A DNA stretch of 64,000 nt from Planctomycetaceae bacterium. Its GTDB lineage: Bacteria > Planctomycetota > Planctomycetia > Pirellulales > Pirellulaceae. Position 1 is the first letter of the stretch. Each line of letters opens with the position of its first letter. The DNA lies in assembly GCA_027487485.1 (NCBI GenBank), contig JAIYDN010000027.1, positions 35,355 to 99,354 on the forward strand, read 5' to 3'. Of this stretch, positions 63,363 through 64,000 are shown piece after piece. Position numbers and translations under genes: made by a program. The notes under the pieces are model-generated. The model had not been told where the DNA came from and searched no databases. It saw only the letters and a list, made by a program, of their open reading frames with translations.

Positions 63363-63818
63363 TCATGCGTTATCGGCAGTGCTGTCAGCATCTTCGACAA
63401 GTTTACCAGTACCAACACTTCTCCGATAGTTCAGCGGACGATCATCAGGAAACAAGGGTATCCGATACGGAGGAAACAGCCAGCGTACCATCACGAACGG
63501 ATCGCCACAGAATGCATATTGTTCGTCAACAAATATGGTTACGTCTTCTCCGTTCTGGGCAATCTCAAGATCCACGCGGTTGGACAGAGATGAGACAAGA
63601 TCGTTCACTACACCAGAGCGTGTATCGAGAATTACGCTACGCCCATCTTCCAATCGCATTATATTTCCCTGGATCGTAACCACCACGGATGGTGAAATCA
63701 ACGGGTCGTTGTTGATGTAACGCGTGTAGTGAAATTCAAACAGCGGCAGTACGAAAACGACCACAACAGTTCCAACGCAAAATACCGATAGTAGCGATCG
63801 AATCCAGCGATTTCTCAT
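63363..63818 (-). CDS. Cassette gene 6, hypothetical single-TM protein
   Basis: A 151-residue protein with an N-terminal membrane segment (MRNRWIRSLLSVFCVGTVVV, about 9-28) and a small beta-rich soluble part (VVVTIQGNIMRLEDGRSVIL, VDLEIAQNGEDVTIFVDEQ). The C-terminus is Arg/Asp-rich. No family is recognised. Like cassette gene 5 it pairs a membrane anchor with a small outside domain. ATG 63818 lies about 60 bases from the cassette boundary. Confidence 0.65.
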   Translation of the reverse strand: MRNRWIRSLLSVFCVGTVVVVFVLPLFEFHYTRYINNDPLISPSVVVTIQGNIMRLEDGRSVILDTRSGVVNDLVSSLSNRVDLEIAQNGEDVTIFVDEQYAFCGDPFVMVRWLFPPYRIPLFPDDRPLNYRRSVGTGKLVEDADSTADNA

Positions 63819-63878
63819 TAGGTCGTCAGTCAGCGATTGCGAATTGCCAAGTAAAGTTCAGCCGTGTTCCGGATTTCT

Positions 63879-63973
63879 CGACGAACGACCGGCATCACCG
63901 GGGACGAGTAAAAAACGAGGGCACCGACCAAAATCGGTCGATCGAGTCCTCCGGTGCATGCCATTGTTCTGAT
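63879..63973 (-). repeat. attC site F
   Basis: Outer boxes cgacgaac (63879-63886) and gttctgat (63966-63973); inner arms gcatcaccggggacgag and cgagtcctccggtgcatgc pair with two unpaired bases on the right arm. It belongs to a further cassette whose gene lies to the right of the window; that gene's start box should read ATCAGAAC. Confidence 0.88.
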
Positions 63974-64000
63974 TGTTTTGAGCTTTGCTCCACGATCAAA

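Larger units (their letters stand above)
60419..64000 (-). mobile_element. Integron gene-cassette array, distal end, reading right to left
   Basis: Six minus-strand genes of unknown function are separated by six 91-95 bp imperfect palindromes with attC architecture: outer 8-base boxes ending AAC or starting GTT, a 4-6 base spacer, and inner arms in which the right arm has one to three unpaired extra bases. For each complete cassette the box at its start is the exact reverse complement of the outer box of its own attC: five of five pairs match over 8 bases. This is the expected trace of circular cassette insertion. The integrase gene and attI should lie to the right of the window. Confidence 0.9.

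Noticed and set aside
62789..63418. Longer 209-codon version of cassette gene 5
   Set aside because: It would read through attC site E into the next cassette; a mobile cassette should not depend on its neighbour for its N-terminus.

Overview
The window looks like chromosomal DNA of a planctomycete, most likely of the Pirellulaceae (Rhodopirellula/Pirellula relatives). This is an inference from several traits seen together: an SHD1-type domain in a secreted Ala/Pro/Glu-rich protein, DUF4332 tandem domains, families of REP-like hairpins (gccggcggcgtgagccgccgg type), few clear Shine-Dalgarno sites, flagellar genes without chemotaxis neighbours, and a chromosomal integron cassette array. No rRNA, tRNA or CRISPR array was seen.

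Layout. 0-10.5 kb: the 3' part of an M16 protease gene, pyruvate carboxylase, a 1.1 kb repeat-filled gap, an orphan HlyD-type adaptor, a phosphoesterase and GTP-dependent PEP carboxykinase. 10.5-21 kb: a DUF4254 protein, a large YhaN/SMC-like protein whose P-loop has lost its lysine, UppS, a ThuA-domain protein, the SHD1 protein and a histidine kinase carrying a haem-c motif. 21-34.9 kb: housekeeping genes (purM, nrdR, an RluD-like gene, an RlmI-like gene, upp, purA, tdh) plus a three-gene FMO / KAS III-like / unknown membrane-protein operon.

35-46.2 kb is a surface-glycan cluster. Its core (35047-41524) encodes a sulfotransferase-fold protein, a CysC-like kinase, a methyltransferase, a PEP-synthase-like protein, a class I glutamine-amidotransferase-like hydrolase and a nucleotidyltransferase. 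This set matches the enzymes that build the phosphoramidate donor for the Campylobacter jejuni capsule (Cj1415-Cj1419 type: glutamine kinase, CTP:phosphoglutamine cytidylyltransferase, gamma-glutamyl-CDP-amidate hydrolase, CDP-phosphoramidate kinase). I infer a planctomycete P-N (phosphoramidate) glycan-modification pathway, with the sulfotransferase-like protein as a candidate transferase. A glycosyltransferase, a second methyltransferase, a GDP-fucose-synthase-like reductase and GDP-mannose 4,6-dehydratase follow.

46.5-58.4 kb: a TPR membrane protein, a cysteine desulfurase-like enzyme whose start lies in a tandem repeat, a Pro-rich exported protein, an LRR protein, an ammonium transporter with a good sigma-54 promoter, and flgF-flgG-flgA-flgH. 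The flagellar run stops at flgH, which is followed by decayed copies of its own 3' end and a REP-associated transposase (59.2-60.4 kb). From 60.4 kb to the right end lies an integron cassette array: six one-gene cassettes, all on the minus strand, separated by six attC sites whose 8-nt boundary boxes are exactly complementary across each complete cassette (five of five). The integrase and attI should lie beyond position 64000.
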